Shown: one piece after another, positions 22,580-35,800 of the stretch
Position numbering within the stretch: the stretch's first letter is position 1
Layout: each line of letters opens with the position of its first letter
NCBI GenBank assembly: GCA_013399855.1
Contig: VXAY01004360.1
Location: 906,711-970,710, forward strand
Reading direction: 5' to 3'
Origin: Oxyruncus cristatus
Taxonomy: Eukaryota > Chordata > Aves > Passeriformes > Cotingidae
Length of the DNA: 64,000 bases
Translations under genes and position numbers: made by a program
Notes under the pieces: model-generated
Databases searched by the model: none
Told to the model about the DNA's origin: nothing
What the model saw: only the letters and a program-made list of their open reading frames with translations

Positions 22580-25500
22580 GTAAGTTATGCTTTAAAAAGA
22601 GATGTCTGGCAGCTCATTCTTTAGTGCAGATCAGAATAGTTTGACTTCTAATGAGGTAAACTTTCTCATTATGTGCTATTTTTGATGTGTTATTCTTCCC
22701 TTAACTGACTGTTAAAATGAGGCATCTACATTAACTGGAGGAGCAGGAATCTTTCCTAAGAAAACCTTTACATTTATTAATGTCCCAACATGAAAAAAAG
22801 AGGGAAACTTAAATTACATTTGTTACACTTAAAACTTGTGTAATCTTGTTTTAAACAAGTCATTTAGACTTGTGGTGTAGTAATACCAAAAATCGGAAAT
22901 AATTTTGAGACCTATAACAAAGAAACTCTAATCATCCCAATGGCATGAACTATTGCATTATATATCTTTTTTTCTTCCTTACTCATTTCTCTGTTCCGGT
23001 AATTTAAAATTCCTTTTCATTTGGCATCCCAACTGGGACTGGATCAATGCTGCACAGCCTTTTGGTAGTTGCTGCACTTGGCAAAATCTGAGTGGGCCAT
23101 GCCCCAAATCACACCCTTCTATGGTGAAAGCTCAAATTCCAATTGCATTGTAGGAGGAAATGAACTTTTTGCCTTCTTTTCAAAGCTTTGGCAAGAGAAT
23201 GGTTAAGGGTGCCCAGATCAGTGCTGAACTTCATATAATAGCTACATTGCAGCTGGTTGGTAGTTGTGCTGCTGTTTTCTGAATCACTGGGGCTTAGGCT
23301 ATCTTGGCAACAGAGGCAGTTCTAGAAGCACATTCCTGAAGTGCACAGAGCAGGATAACTCGAGTCAAAAGAAAGGATGGTACCTCTGAAGCTGGATAGG
23401 TATTGAAAATGGCTTTCCTTGGATTCCAGTTCTGAGCTTAAGTTTCTGAAACTTGCTCTGTTTAGTAAGTACAGTTTTCTGACCTATCCTGAGCCAAAAA
23501 GTGTGTTCTAGGAGAACTTGTTTTGGCATGAATAACATTGCAGAAGGTCAGCTGCTATTTCATGGACAGGTGAAAGATCTAATGAAAAATCTTTCCTAAG
23601 CAAGGATTTTTTTAAAGCAAGGAAACAAACTGCTCTGCAGTATAGAGGAATTCCTCTATTCAAGTTTCCACAGCAACAGTCAAGACCCAGGTAGAAGTGT
23701 GAATAGTTTTCATTGTGACTCTGCCTGATCATTTCCAGAGCTATTCTCCTAAATTATTTAAAAAACATAAATGCATGTGAATGCTTAAGAGAAAATGTGT
23801 CCATTGCAAAGTAGAAAAACTAGAGGAAAAAAATTGAGAAGTGATGTAACACAGGATGCTCCCTACTTTCTCAGGTTAAGAGAAAGTATTCTTCTCTTTC
23901 TCTCTCTCTCTTTTTTTTATCTTTTTTTTTTTGTAATAGAGCCTCTAGCAAAACTGATGACAGACATGTGACTATTAGCTTCCATAGAATAACAGTTTAT
24001 TTTGACAGTTCTGTACATAATGCTGTCAGTTTGAACAATTTACAGTTCTGTTGATTTTTTTTTTTCCCATTTGCTGTTCTGTTTAATCACTTCGTGTGGT
24101 TGCTTAATAGCTAAATATATTTGCTCTAGTGTCTGATCCAACAGACTTTTTATTTACTTCTAGTTTAACCAGAATAGGTCTGCTCCAAACTGTTGGAAAA
24201 TGGCTCTGTAGAAGTATCATGATATAGGCTTCCAACACTTTTTGAACAAATTTTTGAAGCTTTTTTTTACCTCTGAATGGGAATAAGATAGTACTAGTGC
24301 CTCTGTGAGTTATAGATCTCTTATTCTAAGAGGTTTTGAAACAGACATGCTCTTGTGAAATACACAATATTCCTTTGGTTCTTCCTCAAGTAACCTAACC
24401 TTAAGACTTTGTCATAGTTTGATCATTTATTAAATGTTTAAAAATTACTTAATTTTTAGTAAGCATTTAAAAAAATGTATTTTTTGAATTAAGTGTCTAT
24501 AAAATGAGAAAGTCAGCATTTTTGAGATTTATGGTTTGTACTTTACCTTTTATCCTGGTGGGTTTTTTTGTTGTTTTTTTTTTTTTTAATATTAAAATTT
24601 GGAGACACTTGCAAGATCCTGTTGCATCTCCTGCAGTGTCAACTCCACTGTTTGTGGTTTGTTGTAATCTTTTCTAGAAGAGTAGTTACAGTTCCAAGAA
24701 GGTTGTATACTTTTTTTTCCCCAGATAATATGCTTATCAAGAAGAACTAGAAGGTTCTTAACATCCTAAACAAAGACACGTTTTTTAAAAAATATTAATT
24801 ATTGTTGTAAAAGTGTGCCAGTAGGTGGTCTTATAAATGTAAAACAGAACAATGTATTTTTTCTGTATTTAGGAAATGGAAAGCGTATGGACACAGAGTG
24901 CTAGAAGAAGAATTTGTTTAACAAGGGGGGGTACTAGCAGGTTTCTAATTACGATGTTTCTCTGTGCTTTGTTAGTTTGTGTTTGGAGTTCTTGTTAAAA
25001 TGCTTGAGGAAAAATAAATTTATGTCTTTCTCCAGTGACAACCACCCTCATACCTGGAAAAAGCTTTATCTTGCTCATCACTGGCCAGTGACTGTATGTA
25101 AGGTGAGATTTTTTGCCGTTTATTCTTATTTATCGTAGCAAAGGTAGCCTTTGACAATAACTGTGTGAAAACAGAATGAATAAAAGCCCATTAAGCATTT
25201 AATCTTGGTTTTGCCCTTATATCTTTATAAAGGCTTTTGCTGATCTTGATGCAACTTTTGCTACTTCCCCCTGCACTCCAGAGCAACTGTAAACAGGATG
25301 AGATTGTGGTGTCTTACAGATGCAGTGTGAGTGTAGAACATACTGCACACTAAGCTTGTTAAATAATTTGTTAGTTGTAAAGTTAACCCCAGATTTTCAC
25401 CAGACTGTAAGAAGACTTACCTGCCTTATTTGACTGAAGACAGCAGATCAGTACATGAACTGTCTGCTGAACAGTAAGTTTTTTACCTTTGTAATGTGGG

Positions 25501-26786
25501 CTCCAGTATTTCAATGATGTCATCAAATATTGATTCAGTCAGGAAAAAGAGAGCTATAAAGCTGTTGTGGCAGGTGTCTCTTAGCATTTCTGCATTTTTC
25601 TGTATTTGAGGGGTGGGAACCAAAAATGAGCTCAACCTTTCAAAATATGTCTGTCAAAAGCACAGCTAAGAGGTCTACTACTTGTGTCCCTTTTGCTAAT
25701 AAATGCCTATTATTATCTGATAAATAGAACACTTTTCCTTTGCTGGAAATACTCAGAGGCCTCCTCTCACACAGCCAAGTTAAAAATATGCTATACTTCC
25801 AAATGAAAGACACGATCAGATTTACTTATCACAGTAAATGACACAACAGTAAAGAACTTCGTGGATAATAGAGATGCTTCAGTTTCAAACAAATGTCTCT
25901 GGAGCCAAAAAGGTGTCTTAGGCTTATTACTATATTAGAGTTTTATTTTTTGTGGTACTTTTTCTACTTTTTTATTTCTCATTCCTATTTCTTGAAATAC
26001 ATATGAAAGCAGTAGCAGCAAAAGTCACCTGCTGACAAATAACTGAGGAAAAGTAGATGTACTTTTTATTACTTAAATGTGGAGGGCAAGTATCAACAAC
26101 AAAACTCAGATGTGCATGACTGACTGAGGCTGAGGACCAAGATCAGTGTTCTTTTTTATTTTTTGCTTGCCTGTTTTTGAGGGGAAATAAGGACTGATTT
26201 GATGCAATTTGTCTGATTTTTCCATTGATTAAACATCACTGTTACTGACTTCAAGCAGAGATGTCAGTGTTCAAGAGTTTATAGTGCCTGGCATGAGTGG
26301 GTCTTCAGTCAGTAGCAGTGCAAACCTTTGCTTAGATGAATGAGATGTGAACAATTTAAAAAACCCCAACAAATTAAGACACAAACCAACCAATGAATCA
26401 AACCCCTACCAACCAGTTTTCCCACTGTATATTTATGCTGGCTACTCCTCTTAATTCTTGGGTGGTGCTATTGGTCAATTGACAAATAACCTTTATAACC
26501 TTCCAGTGAAATTATAATGAATAATTAAAGGTATTGAGCATCAGAAAGTGTAGGCATTCTTCCACTTTGTTGATTCCTTGTGATCTTCTGTAGTAAGAGG
26601 TAGGCAGAACCATTCAAAGAAATAAAGAAGAAGCAAAATTAAAATTATTGTAAGTGAGCTTTTTTCCCAGTTTCATATCACTGAGTCTTATGAAGAAACT
26701 CAACTGTAGTCCCATAACAGCTTTCTTTTTGTTAGATAAAAGCAGTTCCTAAATTCAGCTGTGGGCTTTTTTTGGCTTTTTTTTGG

Positions 26787-26823
<37 letters not shown>

Positions 26824-29800
26824 AGTGTAGATCCTTCTGCATGTTCGGTGTATTTATATATGACAACTGTTTTGTTTCATGGAGTAAATATTTTTACTGT
26901 CATTCTTCATATTAAAACTGTTGACATGAAGTTGAAAGGAAAAATAGCTGTGTGAAGCAAACTGCAAAACTCATTATATCGTTTATGTAAAAACTTTTGA
27001 GACACTCCTTTCTGAAAGTACTTATTAGTTTATGCTTCCTGAATAAAGGAATCTGATTATAGACTCTTTCCTACATACTGAGTACTTGAGAGGATAAATG
27101 CGTGAAAGGTTTTAGCTTATCGGCTTCTGCTAGAGATGTGTTCAACAAGAAGTAAATTTGGTTTATTTCTCTTCTCCTAAATTTTTTCAGCAACCTTATG
27201 TTCATTTGTTGATTTGTTTTACCCCTGGGGGTGGGGAGAAAGAAGAAGGGGAATAATTACACACTCTTTGGGGGAGAGAAATTGAAGAGGTGAGCTCTTT
27301 CCACAGTTTCAAAAGCAAGGATTTTTCATAGCAGTTGTGATGTATCATTACAAAACAACACTTACAATTTATCTTAATTAAACAGATGGCTTAGTTAAGC
27401 AGGGTGGTTGGAAGGGAGAGCAGGATTAAATATTTCACTTCCCAGAAGCTGACTTTTTATTTAAACTTGGCGTATCCACATATGATCCAGTAGCACTACT
27501 CTGTTGTATGTACAAAATTCTGTACCAAGGGACTTGTAACTCAGGCAGCTTAACAGGTAACACTTCTGTGACAGTTTGATGGTTTTTCACTTTTTCTCAT
27601 TTCAGAGGTGAAAAAAGCTTCCATGCTTCTGGCACATGCTGCTTGTGCAATGTCTTGCTGTTACAAATAGGCTAATATCTCTGCTGCAGCATTCCCTCTC
27701 AGCACGGTGGGTGCTGTAAAGCCTTACTGGCACTTTTCTCAGTTTTATAGATCATGTATAGTTAATTTGCATTGGTTGGATTATCGTATTACTTTAAAAC
27801 AGGAGAAAACAACGCTCCTTTTTCAAATTAATCTGGATATATAAGGCTTTCTGAGGTCCAATGTCTCCTTGAAAATACGTATTTGTACCCCTGTTTAAAG
27901 TCATTGGTTGCCTGAGTTTAATCCTCCAGCAACCAGTGTATGATAAACAGGAAGGCTGACAAGAAGTGTTTTTGCAGAAGCAAGCAGTGGTAACCAGCTT
28001 TTCAGATTGGTATTTGCTTGACTTATGATATTGATTTAAAATTAACAGTGGAAAAATACTAAGGCTAGAATTAAAAAGGAGGATGAATGAAGCTGGCCAA
28101 AGCATGTGAGGGATGAACTAATGTATTTTAGGTTGCATTGACCACTCAGTTCTGCCAACGCACAGGATAACACCAGGAGCCTGATGAAATGTGTTGAAAA
28201 AACTGCTAATTAGTGCCTGAATAGGGGAGAACTAATTCCAAAGTCAAAATACTCTGGGTTTTCCATTAGCATGGAAAACCTGAGAACTGCGGTTAAAGAT
28301 TGGATAAGGAGCACAATTGCCCTGTTCTTGTTGCCACCCTCAGTTGAGCAGGCCTCTGGCTATTAATGTGCTGTATTTTGGCCTAGATAGCCAACTCTTT
28401 CAGCTCCCCAAAGCTTGTGTCATGACAGGAGCAGTATTGTTTAGGAGTTTGCAGTGTGTGTTTGTTCAAAATACTCCTTTCAGGAAAAAAAAGCTATTGC
28501 TGGATTTAATTGCTTCTCTTGTTGGTGGCAAGAGAGGAGAGGAAGAAAATGGACACAGAACAAGACAGTCTTGCAGAGCTTGCATATTTGCTGCCACTGG
28601 CCTCTGGCATGTGGAAGGCAATTAGTGAGATTACAGGCCTGTCTTTGCTCTTCACTACACTCTGCTCTTTCTCTGGCATCACATAAAAGGCATTGGAGCA
28701 TAATTAAGACAGGATGCAGAGCCAAAAAGGAAAGCTATTATTATGGGGAAAGAAACTCTGAGGAGGTTGTTAGTTAATGGCAGAAAATGTTTACTGAAAA
28801 GAGCCATAATTACTAAGCAGAATAATCTGGAAAAATACAGTAATGGTATTTTATGATGTTTGAAGTTGAATTGTTTTGTTTTGTTCAGGAATATGTCTCT
28901 GCTCTAAACAATAATTAATGTGTAGGCTATTGCTCATGTATTATCAACAGTTTTGATTGGGGGCTCTTTTTTTTTGTTTGTTTTTGTAGGAATGTTTATA
29001 GTCTTTCCTCTTCTCTTCATTCTCTTGTCCCTCAAGTCAAAATACTTAAAAAAATAAAATTCTAGCCATTTCACTTGGAATAAGTAGCCTATTTAATCTC
29101 TTTGTTGTACTTTTTCCTCTTAAAATAACAATAAAACTAATCCTGAATGTTAAAGAAGGTTTTGCGGTGCTCGTCTAATATTATGTTTTATTTTAATGGT
29201 TTTTATTTTAATGGCTCTGCACGTCTTGAAAAGATCTGGTGATGACAAAAATACAGGGAGCTGCCACCTGGAATATGATAAATGCAGATAAAGCTCCCTT
29301 GATTTAGCATGGATCAGGCTATTCTCTATTACCTCAGAACTGACCTTTGTCTTCTTTTTATACTGTCTGTTCAGGATACCCCCTGGTATTCACTTGATCT
29401 GCTTCAAAATTTTAATGCCAGTTGGTCTCTGCTAAGTGACATAATCCATAAATGACAGCTTCAAGTAACTGGGGTGTACTAGTTTTTTATATGTAAAAGT
29501 TATATAGTAAGAGTTCTCACGTCTCACTAGAACCTTGAACAATCAGTGAATGAGGTTTTATTTTTCCCTCTAACCCACTGGACACATATTTTTGTTTTCT
29601 ACAGATGACTGCTAATGATTGTCAAGACCCTCCAAAGTACTGGACAATCCATGGACTGTGGTATGATCATAGAGTGTTTTTATTTTAGCTGGGAAAAGAA
29701 AAATCAAGTATTGTACCAGGATGTTTGGTGTCTTGGGTTTTTGGTTTGTTTTTGATTGTTTGATTTTGTCTTAATCTACCTGTTCTTATAATTCCTTGAA

Positions 29801-32800
29801 ATAAAATCAAACCCCTGTGGTTTGACATAAAACTGAAATGCACTTCTGTATCTCATGACTTGCTGAGCTTCTGAAATCCTCTTGCCACATGATTATTTTA
29901 TTTATACGTCTCCTTATAAGATTGGTAATATTCTCAAACAGAAACTGAAGTACAGTTTACCCTCTTTTTTTTTTTTTTTTCCCCTATGTACACAGAATTT
30001 GTTAGTATCTCATGACTGCTTGTGGCTTTAATTATCTTAACTCAGTACAAGTATTGCAAAAGTATAGGAAAAACCGATTTGTTTCAAAGGAATCAACTCA
30101 CTGTAATTGGTGCCAATGGCAGCAATTCAAAAGTTTTCCTGACATACACATAAAAGATCAGTCCAGGGGTTTGTTGAGCCATGACTGGTGCCACCAGTGA
30201 CGTCATGTACGAGGTCCCTCTGTATCATTGACACACCAATTTGATTTTTACGCAGAATGAGAGGGACTGGAAGGCCAAAGGAAGAACTTCTTAATGAGGA
30301 ATCTGTTGGCCATAATTAATGCCTTGAATATTTTATTTCTAAGCCACGGTAGATTCTGACGGGTTACTTTCATTTTTAAGTAAATTCTCCATCTGTAATC
30401 CTGCATATTTCAAATTCTGGCCAATGATACAAAATAGAACGCTGTTTGTTACATTTGGTGAGTAAGGAGACATCTTTTTTCACTTTTTTATTTTTTGCTT
30501 CCCCAGGCCTGACAAAGGTGAAGACTGTAATAGGACATGGCATTTCAATGTCACTGAGATAAAGGTATGTATTTTAAACAAAAACAGACATACCAAGCAG
30601 AGCTGACTGCAATTACTTCTGCACATCCTGCATGCAAAATCTGTAGCTTATAATGTGTCACTCCTAATGTTTTCTGAGAGGTATGTTTTTTTAAGGACTC
30701 CAGAAATTCATTAGGTGCTTCTGGTACAACTTGAAGTTGCAGTGCTTGTGATCATTAGCAGCTACTTGGATTTTGTGGACATGTGGTTTGACTCGTTCAG
30801 CCATATCCTCTTATCCACATACACGATGGATCTGCAGTGGCAAAAAGTACCTGTGAAAGAGATTACTGTCAGTTGATGTTCTCTCTTTACATTTTCTACT
30901 GCACAGCCAGAACTCAGAAAATAAGAGTTAAGAGTACGGTGTTCTGTGTGTTTCCTCCTAGGGCATTACTCCTTTTATGTTCTTTTTCTGATTTAAAAAA
31001 TCCATATTTCACTCACGTGTTGTAAACAGGGATAAGAGATTTGAGCCGACAAATGTGAAAAGCTGCATGTTTGAACAACTTCTGCAGGGACAATTGAAAG
31101 AAAATCTTACTTTGAGGCAGTGTATCAGTATAAGTGCATTCAGATATTTAGGTAGGTGTACCTATGTGTTGTCTCCCACAATTTCAGAATACTGGGGAAA
31201 AGGAGCTTTTCTTTTTGTGTGCTAAAAGTTTCAGTTGGGGATGTTGAAAGATGAGGCTTCAGTTATAGAAAATGTATTAATGTATGTAGATTGTGTAAGA
31301 CATAGCTTTTCAACACTGGAGGTGCATTTATCAATTGTGGGTTTTTTTTTTTTTTTTTAGGATCTTATGTCAGACATGAGACACTATTGGCCTGATGTGC
31401 TTCATTCGTCTTTGAATCGCACCCAGTTCTGGTGAGTATAAAAAAAACAAACCTAAAAAGTATTTTGGATATTATTTTATAAAAAATCCATCTGACTAGT
31501 TCTTCAGGTGAGGTGTGTGAGAAACAGCATCCAGGAAGCAGTGTGTCTTGTCAGTCTCATTTAGTATATAAATCTTTTTTCTTGTAAAATGCAGCTGTTG
31601 AAGAGGTTTTGGAGAAATGAAACTTAGTGAGGAAATGTTTCCTCCCTTCGTCCCCAGGGAAGAGAAACAGCTGCTGTCAACACAATAAATCTCAACAGCA
31701 GTAGCACTCTGGGATGTCACAGCTAGCTACAAGAGAAGCTTCCAAGTCTCCTTTCCTAGCTAGATTCACTGTGTTGCTGGCCTTGAGAGAGCTTTCCTTT
31801 TGGCTTTCCTCACAGAGAAGGAAATAGAAAAATAAAGTGCACTGTATCATCCTGGCCACATCCCTACAGAATTCTTTTTACTTACTTTCCTAGCAGCCTA
31901 AAATCACAGCTGGGGATTTATTTAGAGATCAACCTGCTTGACTCATGGGAAGGGAGGAGATTTGACAACAGTACTCCTTTTCTTTTTTGCTGTTTTTCTC
32001 TTGGCTTCTGAATAATCAGACACTTGGACCAGAGAGTGGTATTGGTGTATTTTACTTTGCACAGGCTTTGGTTCGAGTGCATGGTTTTAAACTAAAATCA
32101 TCAGCCATGCAAGTTATTTTGCTGAGCCATTAGCTGCATCAGCCAGGTGTAGATATGCAATTTGTTTTTCCAGATCTACAGTGAAAGTGGTAACATCACA
32201 TAAGAAGCAGAGCAAATAGCTAGAGGCAATAGCATTTAAAAGCCATCTCAACTAGAAGTGCCTGTAAGTTTTCCTTTTAATTGGATGACTGTTTCTTCCC
32301 TGTGCCACTAGGGAAAAGCTTTGAAGGGAATGTGCAATTCTTCTAGTGTCCTTGCTCTACAGAAAACACTTGTCCTCAGAGTCCTAAACTAGGCTTAGAA
32401 GTATCTTATGGCAACCTAAAGTTGAAACTGTCAAAAGTAGTGGTCTCACTTTTTCCTCCCTCCAGTCCTCTCTTTTTACACTGTGCTGGGGAGAGAATGA
32501 CTCTCTACTGTGGTAGCACAGAGTTCTGCCACTTTAAAATGTTCCTGGAATTAGAATAAGAAAAATGTCATGAATCTAGCACCTCCTGTGCCCTGACCAC
32601 CTACCTGTTCATAAAACCATGTGCATACCAGTCCTTATTTTATTACCAAAGTACATTGGTAGGCAGTGGCTGTGAACAGGCACAATCAAAACTTTTTCCC
32701 TTTCAGTTCAAGGCTAGCAAGTAACACTTATTTCAATACCTGGAAATATAATTAGAAATACAGAAGTCAGATTCTAACACTGTAACTAATATTTTGATTG

Positions 32801-35800
32801 ACAGAGTAATTCACTCCCTATCACAAGTGCACAGTAATTGGAAGCTGTAACTGCAGATTTTTAAGCCAACTGAAAGCCAGTAAGGGCCTACTGTACATCT
32901 CTCTTCAGTTAAAATACTATGTTTACTTAGAAATTGAAAAAAACTAAAACAACTCTATAGTGTAAAAAACCTACTACAGTAGAAATGTGAATCTGAAAGT
33001 AAGACTGACTATTCACGATCTTCATTGTTGTGAACTAAAGCCATCTTAATTGGGTAAAGGCCACGAGCAGTGACAATCAAAAAGGGTATTGAATATCTTA
33101 GCATATCATATCAGGGTTTTCCCAAGACTGCTGTAATTGTGTAATATGTTTCTTCCTGGCTTCACCTCTAACTGCAGCCATGGCTTAAAAGGGGAGGTAA
33201 GGAATCTTCCTGGTGATTTGAGGATGGCTGTGGGTACTTCTGCAAAGGTAATGGCATATCTCTGTTCACCCTGTTACCTTACGAACTGTGAAAATTGTCA
33301 TCCAAGAGTTTGAATTGGACAGAATAAAATGCCTTAATATAGGACAAAGACTAATGTGTGCTTTGTATCTCAAAAGTAATTAACTGAAACCATCCTTTAT
33401 ATGGTAGTTAATATTTTTTGGACCAAATAAAAATTTCTGGAGCAAGAGAACTCCCTTCAGGCTGGTTTATACTTATACATATGGTATAGAAGAAGGAATC
33501 TGTGTTTAACCTATAGGATAGCTGGGAGTCCTCAGTCTTTTAGATTTTGTGGGCAGCACTTGTAGCTGTGTTTTATGCTGATTCTTTGTTCTTACACTAA
33601 TAATGAGCCAGTGTTCAAGCTGGATGTTTTCTCTAATCCTTGGACCCACCTGATATGCTCCTGACTTTGTCACATCTGCATGACTTTGTTCTTTGGGGAG
33701 CTCTGTCCTTGTTGTACAAAACAGGAAACGAAATCTCTTTGAAGTTCATCTTCTTTTCTACACAGCCGAGTTGTACCAGTTTCATTCCTTTGTACTTCTG
33801 CAGCTCCCTGAGACTTAATTTGTAGAACTTTATCTCTGAGGTATGCAACTGTAACATTTATTCTTAACAGCACCATAGAGAAAATATGGTAACATAGTGG
33901 AACCCCATCTGGTGCTGTAAGCCCCACTGCTGTGTACCTGCCAAAGCATCTGTGTCCTACAGGGAGGAAAAATGTTCCATGAAGTTACTGACAGTAGGCA
34001 TACGTACTCTGTGCTACTGCCTATCTCACGGGTACGGGAGTTGCGGAAGGATGGTGGTCTTCATGAACACTGGTAGCTGTGTCCTGTGTCCACGTGCCAC
34101 CCAGCTGTGAGCTGAGGCTCACATAGAATTAGTTTGTCTTATTGTGGTCCAGGTGTATCTCAGTGAGTAACACTGAGACATTAATTCTTCTGATTTCTAA
34201 ACAAACTATTTTATGCTATTCCCTGGTACCTGCAGCTCCTTCATTTCCTAACTGCTTCAGTTTGCATTTAAAAGGAAGAGGTGAGGATGGAATTTCATAT
34301 GCCTATGCTGAATGGTCAGAATTAGCTGCATCTGCATAATTATTTCTATTCTTTTTTTACATGGCTGTGCTGCAAAGTAATGTAGCACTGTGAAGAGTGA
34401 TTTGAAAGTTGAAAAGAAAGAATTGAAAAAAACCAACACCCACCTGAAATCCATTGTCTGTCTTTTTAAAAATCATGCTGTTTAGTCTTTGAGTAGACTT
34501 TAGAATTGATAGGAATATATGTTTAGCTTTACCCATTTTTTGTTTTATTTGAATTTGTTTGCCAAAATTCATACATAATTGTAAGAATTTCTTTCTTTTG
34601 CACTCTGTTCTTTGCTAATAGAGGAATTGATGATGGACTAGGAACAAGACTTGAGAGCTGGCCCATGAAAATACTGCCACAGGCCAAAGGAAAAGTTAAT
34701 GCTAAGTCTTGTTCTTAGCAGCTTTTACAGTTTCACTGTTCCACCCAGAGTAAGGCTTAATCCTTTGAGTTCTGAAAAAATTTTAGTGCTTTGAAAGTGC
34801 ATTTGACACAAAAGACTCACAGAATCACAGAATATGCCAAGTTGGAAGGGACCCACAAAGATCATCAAGTCCAACCCTTAGCTCTGCACAGGACCATCCC
34901 AAAGAGTTACACCATCATCCAAACACTTCTTGAACTATATTAGGCTTGGTGCTGTGACCACTTCCCTGGGGAGCCTGTTCCAGCAAAGAACTTTTTTGTC
35001 ATAGCCAACCTAAACGTCCCCTGACACCGCTTCTGGCCATTTCCTCAGATCCTGTCACTAGTCACCAGAGAGAAGAGATCAGAGTCTGCCCCTTCTCTTC
35101 CTCTTAAGAGGAAGTTGTAGACTGTGATGAGGTCTCCCCTCAGTCTCCCCTTCTCCAATCTGAACAGACCAAGTGACCATTAGTCTCGACTGAAACATAA
35201 ACCATTTAGAGATACTTGTTTTCTAGGCAAATTCTTGCCATTCTGGCTTCCGAACATGTCTTTGCAATACACTGGGAGATTATTGTATCATAAGAGCATG
35301 ATACATATTTACTTCATAAATATTTGGATGTTGCTGTAATTGAAATGGTGGGAGTGATCTTTCTTGGTTTTGCTTTTTACATGTGTGTTATTTTTATGTG
35401 CAGTGTCTACTTCACATGTGTAGCCTTTCAGATACTTGATTTAATTATAATGTACAGCTTGCACAGCATATATATCTGCAAATAATGTTTTCTAAAATTT
35501 AAGTTTTGCTTTTATCTTATAGGAAACATGAGTGGGACAAACATGGCACTTGTGCAGCCACACTTGAGATCCTCAATTCTCAGAAAAAATACTTTGGTAA
35601 AGCCTTAGAACTCTACCAGCACATTGATCTCAACAGGTACATAAATGAACTTGGTGGTCTGCCTTTTATTTCAAACAGTTTCTAAAAGTTTCAAATCTAC
35701 CCTAAAATGAAAGTCTAAATCTGATGGCAGAAGGAAAATTAGTGTAAATTATTTTTAGTATTGACATTCAGCAGAAGGGTTGTGTACTCTGAGAAGCATG

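Noticed and set aside
28317..28777. Two overlapping frames of 102 and 107 codons in RNASET2 intron 3.
   Set aside because: Overlap in different frames, Cys-rich random-looking peptides, no homology recognised.
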